64,000 nt of DNA, taken from JAWVYT01 sp046483065. GTDB lineage: Bacteria; Gemmatimonadota; Gemmatimonadetes; Longimicrobiales; RSA9. The notes beneath the pieces are model-generated. The model made no database searches. It worked only from the letters and a program-made list of their open reading frames with translations, and had not been told where the DNA came from. The DNA lies in contig JAWODW010000037.1 of assembly GCA_046483065.1 (NCBI GenBank), positions 1 through 64,000 on the forward strand, given 5' to 3'. Positions 37,417-45,214 of this stretch are shown piece by piece. Made by a program: the position numbers and the translations under genes. Positions within the stretch are counted from its first letter, which is position 1; every line of letters begins with the position of its first letter.

Positions 37417-39225
37417 TCAGTGCCCGACTGCCGCCGCGTCCGCATCGCGGGGGTCCGGCGCGCCGGCGATCCGGCCATCGGGCCGCACACGAATCGAATG
37501 GGCGTGCCCCTGGGCGCCGCGGATGTCGATGGAGTGGCCGCGATCCCGGAGCCCCAGCAGGACGGCCTCGGGCCAGTCGGCGTCCTCCATCCGCAGCCGG
37601 TCCGGGAGCCACTGGTGGTGGACCCGGGGCGCCTGGACGGCTGCGAGGATCCCCATGTCGAACTCCATCAGGTTGAGGCTCACCTGGAGCACGGTGTTGA
37701 TGATGGTCCGCCCGCCGGGGCTGCCCACCACGGCGAAGAGGCCGCCGTCGGGGTCCTCGAGGATGGTGGGTGACATGCTTGAGAGCATCCGCTTCCCGGG
37801 CTCGGCCAGGTTCGGCTCGGTCCCGATGAGCCCACCCTCGGTGGTGAGGCCCGGCGCGGGGTTGAAGTCGCCCATCTCGTTGTTCAGGAGGAACCCGGCG
37901 CCGGGGACGGTGATCCGGGAGCCGTAGCTGTATTCCAGCGTGTACGTGGTGGAAACGGCCATGCCGTCGGGGTCCACCACGGAGAAGTGGGTGGTCTGCG
38001 CGCTCTCGTGGACCATGGCCACGTCGTCCACCGACGACGGCGTCACGGTGTCGGACTCGATCCCGGCCCGGAGCTCGGCCGCGTACGCCTTGCTCGTGAG
38101 CCGGTCCAGCGGGACGTCCACGAAGTCGGTGTCGGCCAGGTGGCGCGCGCGGTCGCGGTACGCCCGGCGCATGGCCTCGGCCAGGTGGTGGACGTACGGC
38201 GCGGTGTTGTGGCCCATGGCCGCCAGGTCGTACCCCTCGAGGATGTTGAGCATCTCCACGAGGGCGGTCCCGCCGCTGGACGGCGGCGGCATCCCGATGA
38301 CGCCGTAGCCCCGGTACGTGCCCCGGACGGGCGCCCGCTCGGCGGGCTCGTAGCGGGCCAGGTCCTCGAGGGTGATGAGCCCGTCGCCGCGCTCCATTTC
38401 GGCGACGAGGAGCCGGGCCGTCTCACCGGCGTAGAACCCGTCGCGGCCCTCGTCCCGGATCCGCTCCAGCGTCCGTGCCAGATCGGGCTGCCGGAAGATC
38501 TCGCCCACCTCGTACGGCTCGCCGTCCTTCGAGAACGCGGCCACGCTGGCGGGGTAGCGCTCGAACGCGTCGAGCACCGACGCCAGCGACCGGGCGGCGC
38601 CGGGCGTCATCTCCCAGCCGTCGGCGGCGAGCCGGACGGCGGGCTCCACCAGCTCCCGCCACGGCAGGCTGCCGTACTGGTCGTGGACGTACGCCAGGCC
38701 GGCCACCGTGCCGGGCACACCCACCGCCCGATGGCTCAGGTGGTGACGCTGCCGGTCGTACTCGCCGTCCTCGTCGAGCCACATCTCCGGGTGCGCGGCC
38801 AGCGGCGCCTTCTCCCGGAAGTCGATGGTCGTAGCCTCGGCGTCGGGCAACCGGACCACCATGAACCCGCCGCCGCCGATGTTGCCGGCCCGGGGGTAGA
38901 CCACCGCCAGTGCGAAGCCGGTGGCCACAGCGGCGTCCACGGCGTTGCCGCCGGCCTGGAGCACCTCATCGCCCACGTGGCTGGCCAGCGCGTGGGCGGA
39001 GACCACCATCCCGTGCTCGGCCACAGCGGCACGGTCGGCGGGCACGGCAGCGACGCCGGGCTCATCGCCCACGGCCGCCGGGACGGGGTCGGTCCGTTGC
39101 ACCGGTGTCTCGGCGGGTGCGCCGGCACACGCCGGGAGGGCCACGAGCCCGAACGCCAGGAACAGGGTGGCCAGCCCACGCACGGCGGGCCGGGAGAAGT
39201 CGGGAACGATAGCGTTGAGCGTCAT
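37417..39225 (-). CDS. ggt: Gamma-glutamyltransferase (lipoprotein form)
   Basis: A full-length Ntn-hydrolase precursor of about 602 aa. The autoprocessing site and nucleophile Thr lie in SAQTTHFSVVDPDGMAVSTT near residue 411; the large subunit shows GNAVDAAVATGFALAVVYPR and GNIGGGGFMVVR, and the small subunit shows GSRITVPGAGFLLNNEMGDF and SMSPTILEDPDGG. A lipobox-like VALPAC near residue 33 suggests membrane anchoring in the periplasm. It transfers or hydrolyses gamma-glutamyl groups of glutathione. The ATG at 39225 is preferred; a GTG two codons earlier is possible. The gene is separate from its neighbours. Confidence 0.95.
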   Translation of the reverse strand: MTLNAIVPDFSRPAVRGLATLFLAFGLVALPACAGAPAETPVQRTDPVPAAVGDEPGVAAVPADRAAVAEHGMVVSAHALASHVGDEVLQAGGNAVDAAVATGFALAVVYPRAGNIGGGGFMVVRLPDAEATTIDFREKAPLAAHPEMWLDEDGEYDRQRHHLSHRAVGVPGTVAGLAYVHDQYGSLPWRELVEPAVRLAADGWEMTPGAARSLASVLDAFERYPASVAAFSKDGEPYEVGEIFRQPDLARTLERIRDEGRDGFYAGETARLLVAEMERGDGLITLEDLARYEPAERAPVRGTYRGYGVIGMPPPSSGGTALVEMLNILEGYDLAAMGHNTAPYVHHLAEAMRRAYRDRARHLADTDFVDVPLDRLTSKAYAAELRAGIESDTVTPSSVDDVAMVHESAQTTHFSVVDPDGMAVSTTYTLEYSYGSRITVPGAGFLLNNEMGDFNPAPGLTTEGGLIGTEPNLAEPGKRMLSSMSPTILEDPDGGLFAVVGSPGGRTIINTVLQVSLNLMEFDMGILAAVQAPRVHHQWLPDRLRMEDADWPEAVLLGLRDRGHSIDIRGAQGHAHSIRVRPDGRIAGAPDPRDADAAAVGH

Positions 39226-39289
39226 AGTCACAGAGTGTGCATCGGTCGAAGGTGGTCGAGCGCCGCGTGCAATCGCAGCCCGTCGCGGT

Positions 39290-40309
39290 CTAGAACGTCT
39301 CCAGCTCGCCGGCGTCTACACGGTCCAGCACGGTGCGGATCCGGGCCCACAGCTCATCCAGCTCCAGGTTCGTGAGCCCGAACTGGATCATGCCTTCCTC
39401 CCGGGGCACGCCCCGGTTCTCGTCGATCTTGGCCGTGGGCGGGACCCGTTCCAGGCGGCCATCCTCGCGCACCCGGAACTGGGCCACCACGTAGAGCGCG
39501 TCGTCCAGCTCGCCCCGGGTCAGCCGCCGCAGCCGCTCGACGGCCTCGCCGGGGACGCGGTCCACATGCAGGTCCCGCCACACCGTACCCCGCGGACTCG
39601 CCGGACTGCGGAACGCCACCCCGTTGTCGACGGCATAGAGCCTGGGCGGTCCCCGGGTGGAGACCAGCACGTTGCCCGGGTTGGAGTCCACGTGCCGGAT
39701 CAGGTGCGTGAAGAGGTTCAGGTAGCCGAGGCGCCGGGCGTACGCCGGGTCCCCACCGAGGCGTGCGGTGTCCGGCGCCTCGGCGGCGTCCACGTTCTGG
39801 AGCCAGTACTGCACGGCCACCAGCACCGAGCCCGTTCCCTCGAACGTGGGCTCCGCCTCCGGGTCGAGTTGACGGTACGCGGTTAGTGGTAGCTCCCGGA
39901 TCACGGTGGGCGGGACCACCCAGTCGGCCTCGTCGAAGAAGAGCTTCTGGAAGGCGTACGCCGCCGCCTCGTAGCGGGGCTGGTTGTTGATGGCGAACCC
40001 GCCCGGCGGCGCCTTGGCCCACTTCACCCGGATGCGCCGCCCATCGCTGAACTGGATGTCCGTCTGCTGGGTCCGATCGCCCTGCCACCGGTTGTCGCGG
40101 ATCCCGACGATCTGGAACGGGTCGCCGGCCAGGCGGGCCTCGACGGCCGTGGGGGAGAAGACGTAGTTGGGGCCGTACGTGGACGCCTGCGGATCGCTCG
40201 TCGGGAGAGCGCTGTCCGGGCGGCTCCCGCCCTGGGCCACAGCGGGAGCCGCCACAACGGCGGCCGCCACCGCCAGGACCGAGAGGCGTGTTCGGGAGAA
40301 TGTTCGCAT
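39290..40309 (-). CDS. Secreted kinase-like protein B (339 aa)
   Basis: Paralogue of the protein at 25001-25978, with a signal peptide (SVLAVAAAVVAAPAVAQG). The kinase-like residues are conserved: Lys96 (RIRVKWAKAP), Glu114 (NQPRYEAAAYAFQKLF), the hinge-like VLVAVQYWL, the loop H206-V-D208-SNPG-N213, and D228-N-G before VAF. Shared blocks include GDRT, VVPPTVIREL and LNLFTHLIRH. The catalytic Asp, Asn and metal-binding Asp all being kept argues for an active phosphotransferase rather than a pseudokinase. No substrate is indicated. It lies between gamma-glutamyltransferase and a hybrid histidine kinase gene. Confidence 0.6.
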   Translation of the reverse strand: MRTFSRTRLSVLAVAAAVVAAPAVAQGGSRPDSALPTSDPQASTYGPNYVFSPTAVEARLAGDPFQIVGIRDNRWQGDRTQQTDIQFSDGRRIRVKWAKAPPGGFAINNQPRYEAAAYAFQKLFFDEADWVVPPTVIRELPLTAYRQLDPEAEPTFEGTGSVLVAVQYWLQNVDAAEAPDTARLGGDPAYARRLGYLNLFTHLIRHVDSNPGNVLVSTRGPPRLYAVDNGVAFRSPASPRGTVWRDLHVDRVPGEAVERLRRLTRGELDDALYVVAQFRVREDGRLERVPPTAKIDENRGVPREEGMIQFGLTNLELDELWARIRTVLDRVDAGELETF

Positions 40310-40427
40310 GGGGGCAACATACCGGCGGCCCGGGGGCCGCGGCCAGTATCTTGCCCCGGGCCGCCGTCACAGGCCAGATTATGGACACTTCCCTCGCAAC
40401 ACGTCACTCATCAGGCAGACCGTCGCC

Positions 40428-42227
40428 ATGACCGCCCCTAATGTGGACCCGCGTTCCATGGAGGTCGAGGGCCTGGCGCTCGATCCCGGCGAGCAGAGAG
40501 CGGTCCGGGCCCGGCAGCTGCGCACGCTGAACACCCGCACGGTCCCCCTCCTGCGGCTCCTGGGCGCCAACTTCCTGGTGTTCGGCGCCGTGGTGCACAA
40601 CAGCCTCATCCTGGGCCGGATCGACTGGACGGCGATCCTCGTCTACACCGCCTTCGTCGAGCTCTACTGTCTGGCCAGCTGGTGGGCCCTCGACCGATGG
40701 TACGACCCCGATGCGTCGCCGGACCTGGCACTCCTCTTCCTGGTGGCGGACCTCGTCCCCATGGCCATGGCCGTCTACCTCACCGGCGCCGACGCCAGCT
40801 GGATCTTCTGGGTCTTCCTCGTCCGGGTGGTGGACCAGACCCACACGTACTTCATGCGGGCGTTCATGTTCACCTGGCTCGCCACGCTGGCCTATGCATC
40901 GGTGATCGGGTGGGCGGTGGTGGTGGACGGGGCCACGGTCAACCTCCCCGGCGAGATCGCCAAGCTCATGTTCCTGGTCCTGGCGGGGTCGTACATCTCG
41001 TTCACCGCCCGCACATCCGAGCGGGTCCGATCGCGCCTGGCCGACGCCATCCGCACGGCTCGACAGTCGGTGACCGAGCTGCGGGTGAAGTCGCGACAGC
41101 TGGAGCAGGCCCGGGAGGCCGCCGAGGCCGGGAGCCAGGCAAAGAGCCAGTTCCTGTCCCGGGTCAGCCATGAGCTGAGGACCCCGATGAACGCCATCCT
41201 CGGCTTCGCCCAGCTCCTCCAGTTGGACGAGATGACCGAGGAGCAGCAGGCCCACGTCGACGAGATCCTGACGGGCGGCCGCCACCTGCTCGACATCATC
41301 AACGAGGTCATGGACATCGCCCGGGTCGAAACAGGGTCCCTGGCCAAGGAGGTGGAGCCGATCCGGCTGGGGCCCGTGCTCCGGGAGGGGCTGGAGCGGG
41401 CGCAGCCCACCGCCGAGCGCCGGAACGTGACGCTCCCGGAGCGGCCGCCGCCGGGCTCGGACGCCTGGGTCATGGGCAGCCGGCGGAAGGTGCGGCAGGT
41501 CTTCGCCAACCTCCTCGACAACGCCATCAAGTACAACAGCTCGCCGGGCACCGTGTCGCTGGCCTGCGGGCACCGGGACGGGACCCTACGGGTGAGCGTG
41601 ACCGACACGGGCCCGGGGCTCCCAGCCGGCCGGATCGAAGCGGCGTTCACCCCCTTCGAGCGCCTCGGCGCGGAGAAGACCGACCCCGACGGCACGGGGC
41701 TCGGCCTCCCGGTGGCACGATCCCTGGTGGAAGCCATGAACGGACGGATCGGCGTGGACTCGGAGCCGGGCTCCGGGAGCACCTTCTGGTTCGAGCTCCT
41801 GGAGGCCGAGCCCCCATTGCAGGAGGAGGCCAGAGTGGTGGACGCGGAGACCACCGGACCCCTGGTGCTCTACGTAGACGACAAACCGGAAAACGTCGTG
41901 CTCGTCCGCCGGATCCTGGCCCGGCGCCCCACGGTCCGCCTGATCTCGTCACCGCTGGGGCTGAAAGGGCTGGAAACGGCACGGCAGCGCCGACCCGACC
42001 TGATCCTCCTCGACCTGGAACTCCCCGACATCGCCGGGCGAGAGGTGCTGACCCGGCTGCAGGACGACGTCGCCACCCGCGAGATCCCCGTGGTGGTGGT
42101 GAGCGCCGAGGCGGAACCGAGCAAGGTGGAGCGGCTCCTGGCCGAGGGCGCACGGGCCTACTTCGTCATGCCCTACGACGTGGCGAAGTTCCTCGACGTG
42201 GTCGACGACCTGCTCGACCTGCGGTAG
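40428..42227 (+). CDS. Hybrid sensor histidine kinase / response regulator (599 aa)
   Basis: Four to six membrane helices (residues 38-195), a coiled coil, phosphoacceptor His248 (FLSRVSHELRTPMNAILGF), ATPase boxes N (FANLLDNAIKYNSSPG), G1 (DTGPGLPAG) and G2 (DGTGLGLPVA), then a C-terminal receiver with D529 (LILLDLELPDIAG). The receiver lacks the usual Lys: where KP is expected the sequence is VMPYD (Met581). That may alter phosphotransfer or lock the domain's state. The ATG at 40428 is chosen from the start of homologous-looking sequence. No output domain follows. Confidence 0.92.
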   Translation: MTAPNVDPRSMEVEGLALDPGEQRAVRARQLRTLNTRTVPLLRLLGANFLVFGAVVHNSLILGRIDWTAILVYTAFVELYCLASWWALDRWYDPDASPDLALLFLVADLVPMAMAVYLTGADASWIFWVFLVRVVDQTHTYFMRAFMFTWLATLAYASVIGWAVVVDGATVNLPGEIAKLMFLVLAGSYISFTARTSERVRSRLADAIRTARQSVTELRVKSRQLEQAREAAEAGSQAKSQFLSRVSHELRTPMNAILGFAQLLQLDEMTEEQQAHVDEILTGGRHLLDIINEVMDIARVETGSLAKEVEPIRLGPVLREGLERAQPTAERRNVTLPERPPPGSDAWVMGSRRKVRQVFANLLDNAIKYNSSPGTVSLACGHRDGTLRVSVTDTGPGLPAGRIEAAFTPFERLGAEKTDPDGTGLGLPVARSLVEAMNGRIGVDSEPGSGSTFWFELLEAEPPLQEEARVVDAETTGPLVLYVDDKPENVVLVRRILARRPTVRLISSPLGLKGLETARQRRPDLILLDLELPDIAGREVLTRLQDDVATREIPVVVVSAEAEPSKVERLLAEGARAYFVMPYDVAKFLDVVDDLLDLR

Positions 42228-42238
42228 CGAGCCACCCC

Positions 42239-42277
42239 GGCCCCGACAGGCGACCCGCGGCTACGCACCGCGGGGCC
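42239..42277. terminator. Nested GC hairpin between convergent genes
   Basis: GGCCCCG (42239-42245) pairs with CGGGGCC (42271-42277), and an inner CCCGCGG (42254-42260) can instead pair with CCGCGGG (42268-42274). It lies between the hybrid kinase stop and the SDR stop on opposite strands. No T tract follows, so termination is inferred from position only. Confidence 0.45.
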
Positions 42278-42282
42278 GACGA

Positions 42283-43056
42283 CTACGCGTCCCGGTCCAG
42301 GACGTACACGTTCCGCTGCGCCGACGGTAGCAGCACCATCCGCAGGATGTTGACATGGGCCGGCAGGTTCGCCACGTACGCCACGGCGTCGGCCACATCG
42401 TCGCCGGTGAGCGGCTGGAACCCGTCGTAGACGCTCTCCGCCCGCTCCTCATCACCGTGGAACCGCACCACGCTGAACTCCGTCTCCACGAACCCCGGGT
42501 CCACGCTCGAGACCCGGAGCCCCGTCCCCGTGACGTCCAGGTTGATGGCCTCCGTCAGCGCCGTTACCGCGAACTTGCTGGCGTTGTAGACGTTGCCCTT
42601 CGGATAGACCTGGTGGCCGGCCGTGCTGCCGATGTTGATGATATGGCCCCGGTCCGCCTCGATCATCGACGGGAGCAGGAGCCGCGTCACGTTCAGCAAC
42701 CCCTTCACGTTCGTGTCGATCATCCGGTCCCAGTCGTCGAAGCTGCCCTCCTGGACCGTGTCGAACCCGGCGGCCAGCCCGGCATTGTTGACCAGGATGT
42801 GGGGCGGCCCCGCCTCGTCCAGGAGCCGGTCCACCGCCGCCCGCACGGCGTCCCGGTCCCGTACATCGACGCTCGCCACGTGGACGGCCACGCCGTGCTC
42901 CCGGGCCAGCTCGTCCGCCAGCCGCTTCAGCCGCTCTTCCCGACGGGCCCAGAGCGCCACGTCGGCGCCCTCGGCCGCGAGCCTGCGCGCGCAGGCCTCT
43001 CCGATCCCCGAGCTCGCACCCGTCACCAGGGCGAGCTTGCCTTCGATTCTGTTCAT
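42283..43056 (-). CDS. Short-chain dehydrogenase (YdfG-like)
   Basis: A 257-aa classical SDR. Cofactor motif TGASSGIG (12-19) and NNAG (90-93), and catalytic S144, Y157 and K161 (VYNASK). The start MNRIEGKLALVTGASSGIG and the block VDPGFVETEFSVVRFHGDEE resemble the YdfG/serine 3-dehydrogenase branch that oxidises 3-hydroxy acids with NADP. It is monocistronic as far as can be seen, with an inverted-repeat region upstream and the convergent hybrid kinase gene downstream. Confidence 0.93.
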   Translation of the reverse strand: MNRIEGKLALVTGASSGIGEACARRLAAEGADVALWARREERLKRLADELAREHGVAVHVASVDVRDRDAVRAAVDRLLDEAGPPHILVNNAGLAAGFDTVQEGSFDDWDRMIDTNVKGLLNVTRLLLPSMIEADRGHIINIGSTAGHQVYPKGNVYNASKFAVTALTEAINLDVTGTGLRVSSVDPGFVETEFSVVRFHGDEERAESVYDGFQPLTGDDVADAVAYVANLPAHVNILRMVLLPSAQRNVYVLDRDA

Positions 43057-43067
43057 ACCGTCAAGCT

Positions 43068-43362
43068 TTCGACGCGAAGACACGAAGTCAAATGCGCGAA
43101 GGCGCGGAGAACGGCAGCAGGGCACGCGAAGGCGCGGAGATCGCGAAGGGGTGCGTCGTGGGCCGAAACCTGTTCTCAGATCCCGACGACCGGTTCCGGG
43201 TGGAGACGGTGGGCTCGACGTTCGCTGCGAAGCCCGACCCGCCCGGACAACCCCATGTCACGAAGTCTGCTCCGCCCGGATGGTCCGACCCCACCGGCGA
43301 GCCCGCCCTTCGCGATCTTCGCGTCTTCGCGTGGGATGCAGTGCTTCGCGTCTTCGCGCGAA
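43068..43362. repeat. Inverted-repeat element of the GCGAAG/GCGGAG family
   Basis: The left arm TTCGACGCGAAGACACGAAG (43068-43087) and further GCGAAGGCGCGGAGA words are mirrored by CTTCGCGATCTTCGCGTCTT near 43310-43328 and CTTCGCGTCTTCGCGCGAA ending at 43362. The centre holds no convincing gene. Immediately after the right arm, GGACCCACCGCGTCGCCC is duplicated in tandem (about 43374-43409) just beyond the DinB stop codon. Confidence 0.6.
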
Positions 43363-43413
43363 CCCGAGGGTGGGACCCACCGCGTCGCCCGGACCCACCG
43401 CGTCGCCCGGACC

Positions 43414-43941
43414 CTACCGATACCGCTCGTCGAGGATCGCCCGGTGGTGGATCTCGTGGCCGGCGATGACCCAGGCGATGCCCCGGGGCGTGAACGTCAC
43501 GCCGCTGGCGGTGCCCGTCCGGAGCAGTGCTGCATCGGTGAGGCCGCGGAAGAGAGCCGCGGTGGATGCCCGGACCGCCGCGAGCTCGGCCTTCACGCCG
43601 TCGAGGGTGCGGGGCGCCAGGTCATCGGGAACCACGTAGTCGTCCTGCGCGAAGCCCGGCAGCGGCGTGGCATCGCCCCGGGCGATCCGGAGCGCACGAT
43701 AGCCGAACACCCGCTCGGTATCGGCCAAATGGACCAGGACCTCCTTCAGACTCCATTTCCCGGCGGCGTACCGGTAGTCGGGGTCCACGCCGAGAGCGTC
43801 GACCACGCGGAAGGTCTCCTCCAGCTGTCCGGCCAACGCCGAGAGCAGGCTCCCCGCCGGTCGGTGCTCCAGGTAGCCGCGGTAGTACTCGGCTACCTCG
43901 TCCGGGCCGGGACGGCCGTCCAGCACGCCGATGCCGCTCAC
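43414..43941 (-). CDS. DinB family protein (175 aa)
   Basis: A four-helix-bundle protein of the DinB/YfiT-like superfamily, with three candidate metal-binding His: H in EVLVHLADTERVFGYRALR and two in AGHEIHHRAILDERY. Members are often thiol transferases (bacillithiol, mycothiol) or of unknown function. The GTG start at 43941 overlaps the stop of the kinase-like gene in a GTGA arrangement, so the two are co-translated. The first residues (SGIGVLDGRPGPDEVAEYYR) lead directly into the first helix. Confidence 0.85.
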   Translation of the reverse strand: MSGIGVLDGRPGPDEVAEYYRGYLEHRPAGSLLSALAGQLEETFRVVDALGVDPDYRYAAGKWSLKEVLVHLADTERVFGYRALRIARGDATPLPGFAQDDYVVPDDLAPRTLDGVKAELAAVRASTAALFRGLTDAALLRTGTASGVTFTPRGIAWVIAGHEIHHRAILDERYR

Positions 43942-44840
43942 TCGGGGACCCCGCAGTCGCTCCGGGGCAGCGCTCGGCCGGGTGCCTCGATCCGGGCTTC
44001 CACCCGGGCCACCACCGCCGGACGCATGTCCAGGAACCGATGGACCAGGACCGTGTCGATCCCGGCAAGCACCGCCTCGAAGGAGTCGGCCGGGAGGCTG
44101 CGGTACCGCCGCCACGGCCGCCCCAGATCGCCGGGCTCGGCGATGGAGTCGATCTCCGCCTCCCAGCACGTGGTCGGCCGCGTGGTGGGCTGATACTCGA
44201 AGGCCCGGTTGTGGTCGATGGCTACCACCCGGTCACCCACAAGCAGCCAGTTGTTCGGGTGCCGGTCGCTGTTCCCGATGATCGCGTCGAACAGACGCAG
44301 CGCGTCAGGCTTGCCGGCACCCTCGTCCGGCGGCGAGCGGGCGTCGGCCACGAAGTACATGGTCGAACCCGACAGGGTGTCCCCCTGCTGGTTCCTGATC
44401 CGGGTCCTGATGGTCATGGGCGTGAGATCCATGGCCAGGACCCGGTCGATCCGGTAGGTGGCCACTTCCCGGTCGGCGCCGCACTCGGGGCAGAAGATGT
44501 CGGAACCGTCCACCTTGAAGATGGACCGCACACCCGCCCCGTGATCGAGACGCCAGGTGTACGAGACGCCCTGGCTGTCCATGGCCAGCGGCGTGGCGGC
44601 CTCGGGCCACCCCCGGAGCCGTCCCTCGAGCCGGACCAGGACCTCCTCCGCACCCGCCGTGTCCCCGGCCGCCCGGAGCGTCCACGCGGCCTCCTGCAGA
44701 CGCCCGCGCTCCAGCAGACTGTCCACCACGGCCTCGGCCCCGGCACCCTGAGCCGCCGCCGGCAGAGGCGCCCACGCCCCCGCCACCCACGCGGCCAGCC
44801 CCAGGACGATCACCCGCATTCCTCGCCTCGTTCCCTTCAT
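43938..44840 (-). CDS. Secreted FAM20/PI3-4-kinase-like protein C (300 aa)
   Basis: A signal peptide (VIVLGLAAWVAGAWAPLPAA) precedes a short helical stretch (residues 35-75) and a kinase-like domain: candidate Lys109 (RSIFKVDGS), Glu125 (DREVATYRIDRVL), catalytic loop IIGNSDRHPNNWLL with D192 and N197, and metal-binding D209 in VVAIDHNRAF. GN-x-DRH-x-x-N and D-x-N/G-RxF are strikingly like eukaryotic FAM20 and PI3/4-kinase-like loops. A CPEC pair (117, 120) may bind metal or form a disulfide. The start ATG 44840 was chosen at the signal peptide; 44819 is an alternative. It is coupled to a DinB gene. Confidence 0.65.
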   Translation of the reverse strand: MKGTRRGMRVIVLGLAAWVAGAWAPLPAAAQGAGAEAVVDSLLERGRLQEAAWTLRAAGDTAGAEEVLVRLEGRLRGWPEAATPLAMDSQGVSYTWRLDHGAGVRSIFKVDGSDIFCPECGADREVATYRIDRVLAMDLTPMTIRTRIRNQQGDTLSGSTMYFVADARSPPDEGAGKPDALRLFDAIIGNSDRHPNNWLLVGDRVVAIDHNRAFEYQPTTRPTTCWEAEIDSIAEPGDLGRPWRRYRSLPADSFEAVLAGIDTVLVHRFLDMRPAVVARVEARIEAPGRALPRSDCGVPE

Positions 44841-44995
44841 CCCACCTCGCCCTCCGCTCGAAGATCGGCAGCACGCAGCCACGAAGGACAAGCTCTATCC
44901 GCTGCGCCCGATCCGCCAGGGTGACCCACCGATTCGTACCGCGCCCTCTCCCTGGTCGACGGCAGGCTGAGGAGACGGAGAAGTACGAAGCGGCT

Positions 44996-45190
44996 CTACA
45001 GGTACAGGCCGACGGAGACGGCGACGAAGAGGAAAAGGGCAGCCTCCCGGGTGAGACTCTCCGCGGCGCTGCGTTCCGAAAGCTGCGAAACCGCTGGCAT
45101 GTGTCGGGCAAACGCATCAACAACTTCGGAGATGAACCCAGGAAATTTTCGGGCGGGGATCGGGGTATGCCGTAAGTGTAACCCCAGCAA
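44996..45190 (-). CDS. Possible small membrane peptide
   Basis: In the 374-base gap between the kinase-like gene and the aspartoacylase-like gene (44841-45214), which is lower in GC than its surroundings, a minus-strand frame opens at TTG 45190 and ends in a hydrophobic helix REAALFLFVAVSVGLYL before TAG. A shorter version from an internal ATG near 45100 would give about 34 residues, mostly that helix. There is no strong ribosome site. It may be a small membrane peptide or chance coding. Confidence 0.25.
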   Translation of the reverse strand: MLGLHLRHTPIPARKFPGFISEVVDAFARHMPAVSQLSERSAAESLTREAALFLFVAVSVGLYL

Positions 45191-45214
45191 GGACTTACGA
45201 TTTTCCGCCGAAAA

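Noticed and set aside
42355..44924. Long plus-strand frames opposite the SDR, DinB and kinase-like genes
   Set aside because: They lack motifs and are His/Arg/Pro-rich shadows of minus-strand genes with clear families.
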